Source: Sitta carolinensis
Lineage: Eukaryota > Chordata > Aves > Passeriformes > Sittidae
DNA: 64,000 bases
Direction: 5' to 3'
Assembly: GCA_032173965.1 (NCBI GenBank)
Contig: CM063283.1
Coordinates: 18,270,501-18,334,500, forward strand
Part shown: one piece after another, positions 24,313-34,707 of the stretch
Layout: every line of letters starts with the position of its first letter
Numbering within the stretch: position 1 is the first letter of the stretch
Program-made: the position numbers and the translations under genes
Notes under the pieces: generated by a model
The model's input: only the letters and a program-made list of their open reading frames with translations
What the model was told of the DNA's origin: nothing
The model's database searches: none

Positions 24313-27300
24313 GTTGAACAGAGATACTTTTTCAATTTTAGAGAGACAGCTCCTGCCCGCCCCCCTTTTTTTTCTCTTAGTCTACAATGATTAATTTAGG
24401 TGGAGGGACACGGTTTTAGAAGTCACACCACTGAATTTCAGACAGCTGAGACATGTCTAATTTAGCTGGTCTGTCTACATAGTCCTACTGAAAAATCAGT
24501 GGAACAGAGATGCGTTTGCAGGGGCACCTGAAATTTGAGTCACCTCCTGGAGGAGTTGTCTTGTTGGGTTAGTTATGTTGAGCCTTATGAACACTCAGTG
24601 CTGGTGAGCACCCTAATTTCACTTGAACATGAACAAGCTTCTATGACTTTTATGCCAGTCATTTTCTCTTTTCACAACCTTTTCTAGCATTTTGATCAAA
24701 TGAAAAATCAAACTCTGATAGTTAAGGAATATTGATATACGATGTTTCATTTTGCTGCATTTCCCTTTATTTTTCTGGTTAAAATTATTTACCATATTTG
24801 ATAAAATTCGTGAAGGGTTCTTTGTTGCCTTGGAACACTGTTTTCTTGGAAAGTTACCCATCTGCTGTCAAAATATTCAAGGTTAAAGCCAACTATAGAA
24901 TAAAGTAGATATCTTCTGTTTTTCCCATCGTCTTTGGACAAACACAAATACCAGTTTTTCAGGCTGTGAATTTGACATCTTTTACCAGAGGGTAATTCAG
25001 AGAGCATATGAATAAAATTCCAGATAAACAGAGGAGTATCTTCCCCCTTTTAGCTTGCCAGCCACACCTTAGTCAATCTCCTGTGAGAGAAGAGAGTTGA
25101 GTGTACTAATGACAAAACGGCAAATATGCAAACTTCCTCTAGGAGCCCTTAAAAAGCTGCTTCATCACAGCAGCATGACATGGACATGAACAGAGGATTG
25201 TTCTCTTACTTCAGATTCCAAGCAGCCATCAAGTTTTCTACACATTTCTACCTATGTGAATTACAAATTAGTGAAAAATACTTTTGAAAGCTAGTCATTA
25301 CCTCAATCAGTCAATTATTCAAAAGATGTATCAGTGTGATTAGTTGCTCTCAGTTAATTACAGTAACAATAATTAGCTAATAAAGGAGTACCATCATTCA
25401 TATAATATTGATTTTCATTGTTTTGGAGATACTAATTTTAAAAGTCCTTTGAATCTATATATTGAGAAAAGACCCAAAATACTTTTAAAATAACTTTTTC
25501 CAGGCTACAGGCAGTGTTTTACACTCTTCTAGTTCTTTCAGACAAACTTATACGTCTGCCATCTTCTCAGCAGTGTTGAAAAATAATGAAATGATCTTCA
25601 AATGTAGTCTTAGTAGTGAATTGCGTAAAGAAGGTTGAGTGAAGGATGATTAGACCAGTTGCTGCTTTTAATCACTTCATTCCTGTCCAAATCTAAACTG
25701 ATGCCAAAAACTGGCAAAGAAAGATGGGTATGTCAAAGACATTATATTTCATTCCTATAAAAACACATTTTGCTCTGAAATTACAGATGCAACTTTCTAG
25801 GATATCATACTTCTCCTCCCTAAAATTAACGCCTGAGGGAGAATGTGTAGTGAAGGCACTTTTTTAAAACAAGATTGTGCCAATTGGCTCCTTATATTTT
25901 GTATACCTTGTATTTCCTTCTCAGGACCTTCATCCCAACTTGTTAAATCTTTATATCTGTCATGTTCCCAAGTTTGAAAAACTCTGAAAAGATTCAGATC
26001 CTCACGAGTCAAAAAAAGCCATCTTGACACCCCAATGGGCCTTTGCAAGTCTTGCCCAGTGTGTCTGACTTCCCTCCACAGGGTCAAGCTAAGGAAGTAA
26101 TCCAGCATTGGATGATGGAGCCACTAGAGATAGCCTTTTAGAAGACCTTCCCCTACTCCCCAATACTCCTGATATTTTAAAAACTGTATGATTATCTAAA
26201 GGTTTTAGTTTTAATATTTTCATTTTCGTTACACCTCTATCTTTATTCTGAAAGTCTGTCTTGATTCCTACTCCAGTTCTAGCTGCCCTGGGCAACAACT
26301 CCATTAACATATCACTAATACTCTCCACTTATTTATTTAAGAAATAAATTGAAAAAGCCCAGTTAAATCTCAGTAGACTATGATAATCTTTAATTTAGCA
26401 TAGTCTAGTGGTTAAAGCAATATAACAGAAGGCAGGAATATCTGCATCTGACAAAATTTCTCTCAGAAAATCATATAAGTTCTGTATCACAGCTTCTTTA
26501 TATGTAAGGTTAAGATTTATACCTGACAAAGTGTTGTGAAATATACATATATGTTATGCATTATTTTGGCCCTCTTCATTTCCTTATTATGGCTGCTGAA
26601 TACTAATTACATGACTTGAACTTGTGGCTTGGGTGAGTCCCCTTGCATGATTTCAGAACAAAATAACTGTTCGTTAATTGTTCTTGTTTATCCATTGTAC
26701 CTGAAAAAAAAAAAAAATATTAGAGGAACACAGAAATCCTGCTGTATTGAACTAGTGGTAGCTGGTCCTATTAAAGCTTTAATCATCAAAAAACATAGTG
26801 GATATGTAATTTTCAGACTAATTTTAAAGATGTCTTCTTGAAACAATGAAAGGAATACGAACCTTGTACATTGAAGCTGATGTTCTTCAAGGCATAGATC
26901 AAACCACAGCATTGCACTGGATTCTTTGTAAAAAATGTGTAAAGGTCTTCAAGTTTCATCTGCATAAAACACTGAAGAAAAGTGAAAATCATAGGACTGA
27001 TTTGAGCATTTCTGATCATTTTATCTGTATGTATGTGATGCTCTAGGAAAATTGCACCTCTGATTTCACATTACTGTTGTTTCTTTCTTCTTCCTCTCTC
27101 ATTTTTTTTCTTTTTATTAGTTTGAGAGGCAGGAATGGAAGGACACTGATGGGAGGTATTAGTCAAGGGAGGTATTATTGTTGCTGAGAAGGTGAAATAT
27201 GTGTCACTGTTGAAGAGAGGGACTGATGTGAGTGGATACATCACCATCTCTGATACTAGGTAGACGGAGGGTAAAGAATATAGTGTTGTAGATGACAAAA

Positions 27301-27589
27301 TGTTGTAGACACAGCAACTACATCATTCCCCTTGTACACCAATACAAGGGAAAAGGACTAAATTAATTGTTTTGGAAGATGATGTACTCAGGATATAGAC
27401 AAATTGGGATTATCAGAACCAAATTACACCCCTATTGCCATTCCATTTATACTGAACTTCAGGAATCACTACACTAACGAGAGTCAGTATCTTCCTCCTG
27501 GCTTTACAAAAGTCCCTTTTCAGGCCAAATCTCCTCACATTTCTTCCTGTTGGCACACTCCTGAGGGAAAAGTGTTTGGAAACCCTTTC
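24313..27589. other. Unique AT-rich stretch, no gene recognised
   Basis: Mostly AT-rich unique sequence. Two partly overlapping minus-strand frames at 25797-26108 and 26089-26328 (103 and 79 codons) are the only notable ones and are not recognised. An A13 run sits at about 26704. No repeat family is recognised. Confidence 0.5.
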
Positions 27590-27618
27590 TCCAAAGAACT
27601 TTTTTCCTAATATCCAAT

Positions 27619-27990
27619 CTAAATATCCCCTGGCACAACCTGTGCATGTTTCTTCTTATGTTGTCTCTTGTTACTTGGGAGAAAAGACCAATCCCCCACC
27701 TGACTACAACCTCCTTTCTGGAAGCTGTGGTCAACAAGGTCTTCCCTGAGCCTTCTTTTCTCCAGGCTAACCAGCCACAGCTCCCTTAGCTGCTCCTCAT
27801 CAGATTTGTTCTCCAGACCCTTCACCAGCTCCCTTGCCTTGGTCCTGCTGGCCACACTATTTTTGATACAGGCCAGGGTATCTTCTGGCCTGCTTGGCCA
27901 CCTGAGCACACACTGGCTCGTGGTCAGCTGCTGTTGCCCAGCACACCCAGGTCCTTGTCCTGTAGCACTGCCTGGGTTGCTGTGACTCAA
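27619..27990 (-). pseudogene. CR1 3' ORF2/3' UTR read-through frame, not a gene
   Basis: A 123-codon open frame over the C-terminal end and 3' UTR of the CR1 copy. The nucleotide sequence matches the CR1 3' region ('ctccaggctaaccagccacagctccc' type text on the plus strand), which in intact elements is largely untranslated. It is recorded only as part of the element. Confidence 0.6.
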
Positions 27991-28180
27991 GTGCAGAATG
28001 CAGCACTTGGCCTTGTTGCACCTTATGTGATTGGCCTCAGCTCATGGATCCAGCCTGTCCAGATCCTTCTGCAGAGCTTTCCTGCCATTCAGCACATCAA
28101 CATTACCACCCAGCTGGATGTCATCTGCTAACTGACTGATGGTGCACTCCATCCCCTAGTCTAGATCATTGATAAAGATA

Positions 28181-28567
28181 TTAAACAAAACTGGCCCCAA
28201 TACTGATCCCTGGGGGACACTGTTTGTGATTATCTGCCAGCTGAAGGCAGCACCATTCACTCCCCTCTCTGAGCACAGCCAGACAATTTTTTACCCAGAG
28301 AAAAGCACATCCATCCAAGCCCTGAGCAGCCAGATTCTCTGGGAGAATGCCGTGGGAAATGGTGTCAAAGGCTTTGCTGGAGCTCAGGTACACAACATCC
28401 ACAGCCTTTCCCTTATCCAACAGATGGGTCACCCTGCCATAAAAGGAGATCAGATCAGTCAAGGAACACCTGCCTTTCATAAACCTGTGCTGGCTGGGCC
28501 TGATCCCCTGGTTGTCCTGTACATGTATGTGATGGAACTCAAGATGATCTGCTCCAAGATCTTCCAC
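28181..28567 (-). pseudogene. CR1 reverse transcriptase fragment (fingers/palm), inactivated
   Basis: A 128-codon open piece of CR1 ORF2. It carries the conserved 'QHRFMKGR' and 'LISFY' words, then 'KAVDVVYLSSSKAFDT', which is RT motif A. In CR1 motif A normally reads LDFSKAFD; here the metal-binding Asp and the following Phe are both Ser. Motif B (VPQGSVLGP) lies downstream but in another frame, so at least one frameshift separates them. The motif C double Asp survives further downstream as 'LADD'. The fragment cannot encode an active RT. Confidence 0.88.
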
Positions 28568-28650
28568 AGCACCAAGGTCATGTGGACAGCCCTGTAGTTC
28601 CCCATATCATCCTTCCAGTTCTTGTAGATGAATACCACATTTACTAACTT

Positions 28651-28950
28651 CTAGTGAACTGGGGCCTCCCCAGTTAGCCAGGACTGCTGGTTAATGACAG
28701 AAAGTGTCTTTTCAACCAACACCCCCAGTAGTCTTGGGTGGATGCCACCTGATCTCATAGATTTGTGTGTGCTTGAGTGGCATATTAACCTGCTGACCAT
28801 TTCCTCTTGGATTAAGGAGTCTTCATTCTGCTCTCTTTCCCTCTCTTCCAGCTCAAGGGGCCAGGTATCTGAAGAACAAATGGTCTTTAATGGTAAGACT
28901 GAAGCAAAGAAGACATGAAACATCCCAGCCTTTTCCTCAGCTTTTATCAC
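28651..28950 (-). pseudogene. CR1 ORF2 fragment, N-terminal part of RT domain
   Basis: A 99-codon open piece with the CR1 words 'ELEEREREQNE' and 'SGGIHPRLLGVLVEK' and 'QQSWLTGEAPV', which correspond to the segment before the RT fingers. It is out of frame with the next RT piece (28181-28567). Confidence 0.85.
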
Positions 28951-29109
28951 TCTGTTTCCCCTGCAGCCAATAAAAAGGATGGAGATTATCCTTAGTACTC
29001 CTTTTTGTTGTTAATGTATTTATAGAAGCCTTTAAAATTTTCTTCTACAGCTCTAGCCAGATTTAGTTCTATCTGGGGTTTGATCTTCTAATTTTCTCCT
29101 GCTACAATC

Positions 29110-29325
29110 TTATAACATCCTTGTAGTCCTCCCATGTTCCCTGCCCTTTATTTTAAGGTGCACAAGTCCCTTCTTTAAAAGTGCATTTGATTTTTTCCTG
29201 AGTTCCAGAAAATCTTCCTGTTTAGCCAGTCTTGCCATTTGGGACATGGGGACAGCCTGCTCCTGTGCCTTTAAGATTTCCTTCTTGAAGTGTGTCCCAC
29301 CTTCCTGGACTCCTTCTCCCTTCAT
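29110..29325 (-). pseudogene. CR1 ORF2 fragment, endonuclease-RT linker
   Basis: A 71-codon open piece with 'KKEILKAQEQAVPM' and 'LELRKKSNALLKKG', matching the basic, helical linker between the endonuclease and the RT of CR1. It is a relic, separated by stops and shifts from the pieces on both sides. Confidence 0.8.
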
Positions 29326-29734
29326 GACTGCTTCCCAAGGGACTCTGCAAACTAGTTTTCTTGAGAGGTCAAAGGCTCACCTTCAGAAATCCAAGGTAGT
29401 TGATAACACCTCTACTTACTTTTCTGAGAAATAAAATTGTGGTTACTAAGCCCAAGAGAGGCCCCAGGTAGTAACCTTTTCCCATTCACAAACAGCAGGT
29501 CCAGTGGGATGCCTTCCCTAGTTGGCTCACCAGCTGTGTCAGCTGCATATAGAACATTTTGTCTGCTGCTTCATCCTGGTTAGGTGGTCTATAACAGACT
29601 CCCAGCCTGATTTCTGCCTTCTTGGCCTTCCCTCTGATTCCTGTTCATAAACATTCAGCCCTACAGCCACCATGACTCATCTCTAACCAATCAAAACACA
29701 GGGGTACCTCACCACCCCTCTTTCCTTGCCTATC

Positions 29735-30088
29735 ACAGAATCACAGAGTGGTTAAGGATTGAAGGGATCACAAAACGTCATCCAGTTTGACCTTCCTGCT
29801 CAGGCAGGGTCCCCACTACTAAGAAATGTGTCCAGACAACTTTTGAGTATCTCCAGTGAGGGAGACTCCACAGCCTCTCTGGGCAAGCTGTTCCAATGCA
29901 CAGTCACCTGCACAGTGAAACAGCTCATTCTCATGTTCAGGTGGAACTTCTGTACGTTGGTTTCTGTCCATTGCCTCTTGTCCCATGGCTCTGCACCACT
30001 GGGCAGAGCCTGGATCCATCTTCCTGACACCCTGCCTTCAGGTACTTACAGACATTGATGAGGCCCTGACTTGGTCTTCTCAAGGCTC
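29735..30088 (-). mobile_element. Younger CR1 3' fragment nested inside the larger CR1
   Basis: About 355 bp of CR1 3' UTR, read on the minus strand. It ends at 29735 in the diagnostic terminal octamer repeat (plus strand: acagaat-cacagagt). The host CR1 text stops at 'ccttgcctatc' (29734) and resumes at 'tcctgaagggtttatagcc' (about 30090), exactly where the uninterrupted avian consensus would continue. No target-site duplication longer than 2 bases is seen, as is usual for CR1. It is 5' truncated with no coding part. Confidence 0.9.
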
Positions 30089-30131
30089 CTCCTGAAGGGT
30101 TTATAGCCGTCTATTGCTACAGTCCAGGTTT

Positions 30132-33100
30132 GGCCTCAGAGAAAATTGTCATTTGCTGGAGAGAGCAGAGCATGGTGTAAGTGCTCTTGATCCCTTCGAC
30201 TGTGATGTGCCAGATAGAGAGGAGTGCTTCTGCACAGCATCACGGTGAGCACTCGCACAGCAAAGTACAGAACGGGTCCTTCAACTGAGGGACTGGCATA
30301 ACTCTAAGTTTGGAAAAACAAATATGTATTTTTCAAACACAGGACATTTCCCATGTTGAAGCTGATCTAGAAGAATTTCAGCAAACTCTGTGAGTGCGAG
30401 GCAACTTTAGAGACCATTCAGCAGCATTCACATGTCTTTCCAAGCTATATAATTTACTGTTGTCTTCTAAATGCTTTAGCAATCCTAGTAATATTTCTTT
30501 ATGTTGATAAATTTTGTCAGCTCTAATAATTAATGCCTGCAGAATAAAAGGTGTGTCTATAAATTGCTATATATTTTTATGTAGGTAGCTGCACATAAAT
30601 GCAACCACAGGCATTTGATAATCATAAAAGAAGTGTGAATGCTGAGTTCAGATCCAATGTGCCTATTGATTAAAATGCCAATAACAGCTATGTGTTGCAA
30701 AAATTAGGGACAGATTGCAAGATTATACACGGAGCACATAAAGAAATTACTTGTTTTGATTATGTTATTATGTGAAGTTAAAGTAGACCACGTAATTGTT
30801 CTGTCAAGTAATATTTTTACACTGCAAGATAGAAAAGGGTGGGGGAATCTGTTAACCCCACTTGTCTGACCTTCTCCTGTCGGAACTATCTTTAGTTGGA
30901 GCTTCAGAATGAACAAACCACATAATGTCTATAGCCCCTTTCTAACATTATTATCCCACCCGCTGGTTTAATTTATGTGTTTAATTTTGGTTTGCTGGGT
31001 GCAATATGGCTAATTGCTTGAGAACTGTGCAACCTTACAAGTGAAATTTTGCTTTTATAATTTGTAGCACATCAAGTGTAATAATGTTCATTTAATTTCT
31101 GAAAAAGATAATTATGCTAATAGAATTATTTGAATAAAAATTCACACTCTACGCAGGATAATGTCCTCTACCTCTTAATTTATACTAATGTAGGTCTGTA
31201 AGGAATTTTTAATAATGTACTTCAACCCAGAGCCAGGAAGGGCTAGACGGAAACAAAGGACTGACAGGTCATAAATGGGACAAAAAGGCTTCAGAGGTCT
31301 TTGCAGCAAAAACTGTCAGAAGTGATGCAAGTATTGAATTTGGATAAATGCTACAAGGTGCTGTAAGCAGCCCTGGTCACATGGGGGGATGTGGTCTTGC
31401 TATGTTTAGCTAACAAAGTTAAAGTAAGGGAGAGAAAAGAGACTGTAGGTCAGCAATTGCATTACATGCAAACAGGGCTTGTGAGGTGTAATCCTCGGTG
31501 CAGAAAATCCACTGCCTCCCCAAAATGTGTGGCACCTAAGAAGGACCAGCACTGTGTGAGATTGACCATGCAGAAGCTGCCACTCAAAAGGATGTGACAC
31601 CCAGTTTCTTCCATCACCCTGGAGAGGCAGCTGGATGGAAAGCAGTGTCAGGAGAGGAACCCACCTCCCTTAGTCCCAGGGAAATGCAATCTGTGTTTAG
31701 GACCATCCATTAGGCAGCAGTTAGGCATGATGGCTTGGAACAGGCTCATAAGGCACCATGCATACTGCCCTCTGATACCCAGACAGCCTCCATGCTGGAC
31801 AAACTGTTTCACCATGTGGGCGCTGTCCTCAGGAGCACTGTTGACCTATAAAGAATTTCTTAGGGCTGAGAAGAGTTATTCTGAGGTGGGGTTAGCCAGG
31901 GCATCTGCTAAAATGTAGCCCAGCATAAACCAACATCTCATCTGCCCACCAGCCTGAGACATGCATGCTCAGGCCATTCCTTATCCCCAAGCCACAGCTG
32001 AAGCATCCTGAGAGATGCCTTAGGGTCTTTGCTATTCAAGGATGGACATCCATTTAATTTTCCTGGAGTCATTAGGATTGTTGCTGCATCTGGTGACTGC
32101 TTGCAGTGGGGAAGTCATGCCTTCAGCTAAGCTCTCTTTGCTTTCAATCTTAAGGATCCCTAGCAAATGAGGAGTTAATGTAAAATGGTTTGCTGTACAT
32201 TATTTTGGATGAGATCAATTACCAGTGTAGCCAGATTTAAAAATATGTGATCCCCATCTCTTCCCAGAGTAATCTTCTGTCCCCGGGTTCTTGCACATGT
32301 AGCTCAGTGAGAGGCTGGGGTCTGTCAACATTAAACCACACTAAAATCTCCTGCAGCAATATACAGTTCTTGCTTTTATAATTGTGCTGTTGGAGGTTTC
32401 CAATGTCGATTATTGCATCTGTAGCAATCTCCTAGACTTAGAATGAGGAAACTGTTGCAACTCCTCTGTGAATGGCTTAAAGAAGGAAGCATGATGAAAG
32501 GAAGTATCTAAAGGTGGTGACTTTCATGCTAGAGTAATATAAAATATTGTGATTAATGCCCAAACTGTCAGTTCATGTTGTCTTCCTGAATTATTTCAGG
32601 AGGTTTTTTTTACATGCCATTACTATATTTACAGGTGATAAAAGATCAGGATTGGCAGCCTAAGGGCTTGAAAAAACTGTTTATCTATGGAAAGGATATT
32701 GTAATGAGCAGCAAGTTTTGCACAACTCAGTGTTTCTTCCTTTTACCAGTGTTCTTGTCCTCCTTCTCTATCTGCACTAAGTTAATCATTCACAGAATTG
32801 GTGATTTCTAGGTCACAAATAAGGAGACACTTTTTGCAGCTTCTCGTTTTTGCTGGAAAAGAGGGAGACCTGAGGTCAAGCCTATTCATTTCACAAATGC
32901 TGGCTGACATTAGTATCTGAATGCTTTCTTGATTTCCTCAGTTGGGTACGGGAAATAGCTTTAATATCTCATATACCACAATGTGGTAGCTATTGCCTTT
33001 TAATGTTGATCCCTATAGACCATCAATCCCTAACTAGTGTGGCTACTTACTGAAACTGATATGGTTTCACACTGATTTATAGATAAAAGATTACTTGTCT

Positions 33101-34668
33101 CATGACTAATTCCTCAAGTTGTATGGTTCCACTTAATTTTTAAAATTCCTTTGGCCATCAATCGCCACTGATTCTTAGGTAGAACCCTTCACTTATTTGA
33201 TTGTGGAGTACTTAAGAACATTACTGGATTATATGGCCACATATTTTTATGGAGCTGAGTTACTTAATGATGTCGGAACATTTGTTTTTGAGATTTTTTT
33301 TTGTTTTTGTTTTCCTTTGACAGCTTTAAATACAAAGTGCCATATAACTGGGGAAGATCAAGTTTGTATGAAATAAAAATGGCTATGGATCTGCACTGAA
33401 AACACATAGTGAGGTTATTTTTACTTTCATTGCTGAGTTTTGCAGAATAAACAGATTACAATAAACAGAATACAGAGAGATGATAGCATTATTATTATTA
33501 TTTATACAGCACCATAAATGTGCATTCTGCTTAACATACAAATAAAAGATATCTCAGGAGATCCCTTCAAGTTCATCTCCAGCATAAAGCACAACTTTCT
33601 CCTGAACATTTTCTTTTTTTCACAGTTGTTAAGAACAAATGTTTCAGACTGGAGTGCATTAAACTGAGGAACTGAAATTCTTACTAAGGCTTAAAAAGAA
33701 CATGATTTGATCATGCTACTTAAATGTATAGGACAAACCCCCTCTGTGATAGAAATCCTCTTGTCTGCAGGGAAGGCCAGGGCTGATGCAACACTCCCAC
33801 CAAAGCTTCTGGAATCCTGGAGTGCTCTGAATTCTTGAAAATTAAGATTTTAGATGTTTTTAAAGGTGATGCCTCATTGTGGGGCATAACACCTCACAAA
33901 AATTATTGCAATATGTCAAACTCTGTATTAAATAAGCACAATGCTCACTTTCAAAACCTTAATAATTAAAAAAAAAATCTCTTATTTTTTAAAGAGAATA
34001 AACACTGGAATGATTCAGGTCTAGAGAAGTTCTGTGAGGAAGGAAATGTTGGAGGCTGAATACATTTAGAAACCCCAGTTGGGGCACTGATCCAGGTGAT
34101 AAAAGACAGTTGTGTAAGCTCACCTCCCAAGGTGTTGAGAACATGTACATGCACTGTTGTTACCCATAGACATGAGCTGGGAGCCACAGGGGTGAGGGGA
34201 AAGCTCACAACAGAGCAACAAAATATTCCAAATGAACACTTTTAAAGGAAAGTCACTGAAAATACTAACCAAGAAACACAGCAAATGAATTGAAAATTGA
34301 GCGTTAAAGATACTAATCAAAATAAATGTCTATATAGTATAATGTTAACAGATTTCAGAGGAAGGAAAGAATGTTTGTCAGAAAACTTTGTAATTTGCAA
34401 GGCAATAAGAGACTCTGTCAGGTGCCAAGCCCCTTGGGGATAAATCGTGGCCAAGCTTCAGAAGTCAGAAAGGAATATGAATTTCAGTGTATCTGCAACT
34501 AGGATCTTTGGCAGGTTGCAGTGTTTTGTGTGCCAAAGGGACACCTCTTCAGAATAAATTATTTCTTTTAGAATTTAATTGTTAATGTAAAACCCCATTA
34601 ATACAATTGTGGCAAGAAGATTTATCTAACTTTAATGTCTTGACAAATTGAGTAATACTTCTACATAG

Positions 34669-34670
<2 letters not shown>
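30132..34670. other. Unique stretch; left part resembles conserved non-coding sequence
   Basis: No gene is recognised. From about 30440 to 31200 the sequence is AT-rich, low in simple repeats and dense in ATTA/TAAT and similar homeodomain-type words, the texture typical of deeply conserved vertebrate non-coding elements. 31.2-32.2 kb is more GC-rich with no recognisable element. An old repeat fragment lies at 33488-33572. Confidence 0.4.
33488..33572 (+). repeat. Ancient LINE/SINE-like 3' tail (decayed)
   Basis: The text 'attattattatttatacagc' followed by 'accataaatgtgcattctgctt' resembles the 'attattatttatatagcaccataaatgtgcat' tail of old amniote L3/CR1-like retroposons. It is a short fragment with no coding part, and its family is uncertain. 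Confidence 0.4.

Positions 34671-34706
<36 letters not shown>
34671..34706. repeat. Poly(T) homopolymer, T36
   Basis: An uninterrupted run of 36 T. No polyadenylation signal in antisense orientation is seen just to the right, and no retrocopy is recognised, so this is recorded as a simple homopolymer. Confidence 0.95.

Positions 34707-34707
<1 letters not shown>

Larger units (their letters stand above)
27590..30131 (-). mobile_element. CR1 LINE, minus strand, partial ORF2 plus 3' UTR, interrupted by a younger CR1
   Basis: A long, 5'-truncated CR1 retroposon read on the minus strand; its 5' end is near 30131 and its 3' UTR runs to about 27590. Segments from 5' to 3': the C-terminal part of the endonuclease region (30131-30089 and 29734-29480), the endonuclease-RT linker (about 29460-29070), the RT N-terminal part with 'GIHPR' (about 28950-28650), fingers and palm with 'QHRFMKGRCSLTDLISFY' and 'SKAFDT' (about 28567-28340), 'VPQGSVLGP' (about 28230-28190), the catalytic ADD box (about 28135-28110), then thumb and 3' UTR. 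Several frameshifts and in-frame stops break the frame, for example a TAG straight after 'FINDLD'. One catalytic Asp is lost. There appears to be an internal deletion near 29542 relative to the remembered avian consensus. The copy is dead. Confidence 0.92.

Noticed and set aside
23921..24394. 157-codon plus-strand frame and 129-codon minus-strand frame
   Set aside because: Both are created by the stop-free CTCCT repeat, which is translatable in all six frames; flanks show no coding signal.
28169..28597. 142-codon plus-strand frame
   Set aside because: Antisense to the CR1 reverse transcriptase; it mirrors the element and has no independent evidence.
29759..30058. 99-codon plus-strand frame and minus-strand frames over the same bases
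   Set aside because: Lie entirely within the nested CR1 3' UTR.
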